A stretch of DNA of 64,000 nucleotides from Glossina fuscipes (taxonomy: Eukaryota; Arthropoda; Insecta; Diptera; Glossinidae). A program made the translations under genes and the position numbers. The notes under the pieces are model-generated. The model made no database searches. It was given only the letters and a program-made list of their open reading frames with translations, and was not told the origin of the DNA. The stretch lies in contig NW_023998414.1 in assembly GCF_014805625.2 (NCBI RefSeq), positions 18,147,280-18,211,279 of the forward strand, given 5' to 3'. Shown piece after piece: positions 61,715 through 64,000 of this stretch (position 1 is the first letter of the stretch; each line of letters opens with the position of its first letter).

Positions 61715-62060
61715 TTATACCCTACACCACTTGCGGTACAAGGGCAAATTCAGTTTGTGCGGCTGTAAGCAACACTCCGAAGTACTTAAGATAGACCCAC
61801 TTCTTATTATACCGATTAGTGCCGAGTCACATTCTGAATCAATCTAAGCCTGTCTGCTCGCCCGTACGTCAGTCAGCCTTACCTTCAACCTACTGGCTGC
61901 AGTATTTTGATAAAATTAGGTAAATGGACGAACGTTATTGAAAGTGATTTGGATCGGGCTACTTTTTTGAACACTTTCAATGTAAGGCCTTATATTGAAG
62001 ATTCGTTATTTGAATAACTGTAGTAAGAGAAGTGGGTTGAAGGGTAGGACGTGTCTTTCT
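61715..62060 (+). repeat. Dispersed repeat R1, copy l (best overall copy)
   Basis: Plus strand: box A TTTATACCCTACACCACTTG with CGGTACAAGGGC, then CAGTTTGTGCGGCTGTAAGC, ACACTCCGAAGTACTTAAGA, TAGACCCACTTCTTATTATA, box B TACCGATTAGTGCCGAGTCA with CATTCTGAATCAATC, box C CTGTCTGCTCGCCCGTACGT, box D AAATGGACGAACGTTATTGA with AGTGATTTGGATCGGG, box E GTAAGGCCTTATATTGAAGA, then GAATAACTGTAGTAAGAG and box F AAGGGTAGGACGTGTC. It carries all six boxes and is a good reference. Confidence 0.75.
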
Positions 62061-63511
62061 AATAATTATTTAATGTTTTTACATTTAAAAGGTAACCTAG
62101 AGTAAATTTCAAATTACTTACCCTCAAAAAGAGACAACAGTTTATTAACTCTTACATTATATCTTTACCAACAATGTACCTGTCTGTCGTAAGACACCGA
62201 AAATGTAGAATTTTTAAGCCACTTTTCATTGCACTCGTAAGCACACAACTAAAAATAATAAAATCGCTGCATGTTTTAATGTTGTGGCAAAATGAAAATA
62301 TCAGGTGAAGAATTTGATATATGCGATGGTTTTGTGTTTTTCTTTATGACCCTATTTGAATACTTAGTTAAATCGAGCTAATATATTCATTCATATATAG
62401 TTAATTCTCTATAACGGTTGCTGATGTCTTTGTTCTTGGTTACCATTAATTGCAACGGATTATTACTTCGTTAAGTAAATTAATTTCAGTTGCTGATAGA
62501 CGGAAAAAACAGAATGCATGAAAACTGTACACATTCAGGAGAAAGGAAGTGGTTGAGTGGTAGGGTTAAGTAAAGCGGGTCATAAAAAATAAATAAATAA
62601 ATAAATAAATAAAAATAAACGAGAACTTAATTGTACATTGCACACAGTGCTATGCTACTAAAGATGGTTGGTCTCAAGCGGACAATATAAAATAGAAATA
62701 ATATAAGTTCATGTGATTCGCTTTTTTCATTTTTTTAACTGACGTCAAAACTAAAACATTGCAAAAAATAAAAAAAACCCTTCACCATAAGGGTTGATAC
62801 AAAAAAAGTAATATTGTAGCAATTAATAGAGACAAAACACTTTACCGTAACAAGTGCGTCACTTATTAAATTTTGATAATTATTATATGCTTTCAGTTTT
62901 TCTGTGATTTTCACAATTTTACAATAAGCTGTTATGCTGGCAAAATCAGAAACGAAAAATAAATAATTACCAAGCAAATATACATAATTCATTTACGAGA
63001 GACTAATTATGGAAATATGTTTTTGTCTTTAGACGTGTTACTTCGCAAAGAAATTTGTTTTCATAGTTTTTATCCAAAAATTGGGTAATAAAAATTGTAA
63101 CATTTCGCCCCTAAAAATAGGTAATTAAATTTATTATTAAATTACATATGTAAATAGGCAACATTTTATTTTAAAACAAACAACAAATTTCTAGTCGAGC
63201 CAAGTCTATTCTATATCGTATATCACTTCAAAAATATGCTGTATCCAGTATGTCTAACACAGTATAACTAAGCTACACATTTTCTCGAAAAAAACAATCG
63301 ATTTGGTCTAAACGAAAATGTGGATTTACATATCAAATCTCGCGTATGTACCAATTGTGATCATAAAATATTAAAAATTGGATTTTGCCGTTTTTTTGCA
63401 ACTTGACAATAAAGTTTCATTCTATGCAACTTTTTCATACGCATTTAGTTTTGCATAAATGCCATGTTTTATCGACTTTTAAAAATGGAAATTTGATTAC
63501 ATATTATGACT
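62061..63511. other. No gene seen
   Basis: AT-rich with the (AAAT)n array at 62587-62618. The 85-codon minus frame at 62735-62992 has no recognisable domain. Confidence 0.4.
62587..62618. repeat. (AAAT)n microsatellite
   Basis: About seven AAAT units preceded by TCATAAAAAA. Confidence 0.9.
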
Positions 63512-63850
63512 TTGTATACCCTACATTACTTGTAGCGATATGTAAGTGCAGATGTGCACCAAGAAGTACCTGAATATTAATCTACCTTTTATTATACCGA
63601 TCGCTAAACTTGCTTGCCCGTCCTCCCTGCATGATGTCTGCCTCTGTATTCTTGTATATTCAGCTTACAAGTCGCAATTTTGGAAATATTTTAATGAAAT
63701 TCAAATTGGTGCGAAGCGAACCACTTTTCTGATCACTTCCAATAGAGGGCCTTATTTTCAAAAATATGTTACATCAATGACCGTATTAAGCAAATTGACG
63801 TAGGATATTTAATGGTGAGCCGCGTCCGATTATAACGATTTTAATTGGTT
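63512..63850 (+). repeat. Dispersed repeat R1, copy m
   Basis: Plus strand: box A TTGTATACCCTACATTACTT with GTAGCG, AAGTGCAGATGTGCACCAAG, AATCTACCTTTTATTATACC, box B GATCGCTAAACTTGCTTGCC with CGTCCTCCCTGC (box C decayed), box D-like GCGAAGCGAACCACTTTTCT, box E GATCACTTCCAATAGAGGGC with CTTATTTTCAAAAATATG, and box F TAATGGTGAGCCGCGTCCGA. Reading frames over it are not shared with other copies. Confidence 0.7.
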
Positions 63851-64000
63851 AACAGTCCTTGATCGAATACATGAGACTGCACCAGAATTTCATTCAAGAT
63901 ATTTTGAAAACTGGAATTATCAAGTTCAAAATAAAACTGCATGAACGGAGAGCTGGCCCGATATACATATGCGTAAATTTATTCAAGTTAATGATTCCTA
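63851..64000. other. No gene seen at window end
   Basis: No recognisable feature in the final 150 bases. Confidence 0.5.

Noticed and set aside
1..64000. CRISPR array, LTR pair or viral insertion
   Set aside because: No regularly spaced direct repeats with unique spacers, no paired long terminal repeats, and no viral-type polymerase or capsid motif were seen in any frame I read.

Overview
The window looks like intergenic or long-intron DNA from an insect, most likely a higher (brachyceran) fly. It is AT-rich throughout, full of homopolymer A/T runs and dinucleotide microsatellites, and has no open reading frame resembling a conserved host gene. What can be recognised is transposon debris: mariner-type DDE transposase relics, a tRNA-derived SINE family, and a dispersed repeat (called R1 here). 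R1's box order recalls the 'tataccc ... gtctgtccgtctgtc' repeats I remember from Drosophila and calyptrate flies. No virus, bacterial operon, CRISPR array or intact mobile element is visible.

Layout. 1-7400: A/T-rich sequence, a SINE 3' end (634-800), TA and GA microsatellites. 7400-10000: two R1 copies around a mariner N-terminal relic. 14-19 kb: two SINE pieces, a 34-bp-period AT minisatellite running into a 400-base N gap (15869-16268). 22.7-27 kb: mariner relic joined to R1, a 24-bp perfect palindrome, a SINE with recognisable pol III boxes, two more R1 copies. 28.8-31.5 kb: SINE piece, an antisense mariner relic, an antisense relic of a second DDE lineage. 33-39 kb: two copies of an unclassified repeat (R2), one interrupted by a SINE, and a GC-rich block at 36.3-36.7 kb. 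40-51 kb: three R1 copies and the second SINE copy with a B box. 53.9 kb: a further antisense mariner trace. 58-64 kb: R1 copies on both sides of two adjacent mauritiana-type mariner relics.

No genes act together here. The transposase relics carry stops and frameshifts, and several have lost a catalytic aspartate, so the elements are dead. The most interesting unexplained signal is R1: at least ten recognisable copies on both strands, sharing an ordered series of boxes over about 300-400 bp with no coding capacity. Coordinates of all repeats are read by eye; edges are approximate, commonly to within 10-40 bases.
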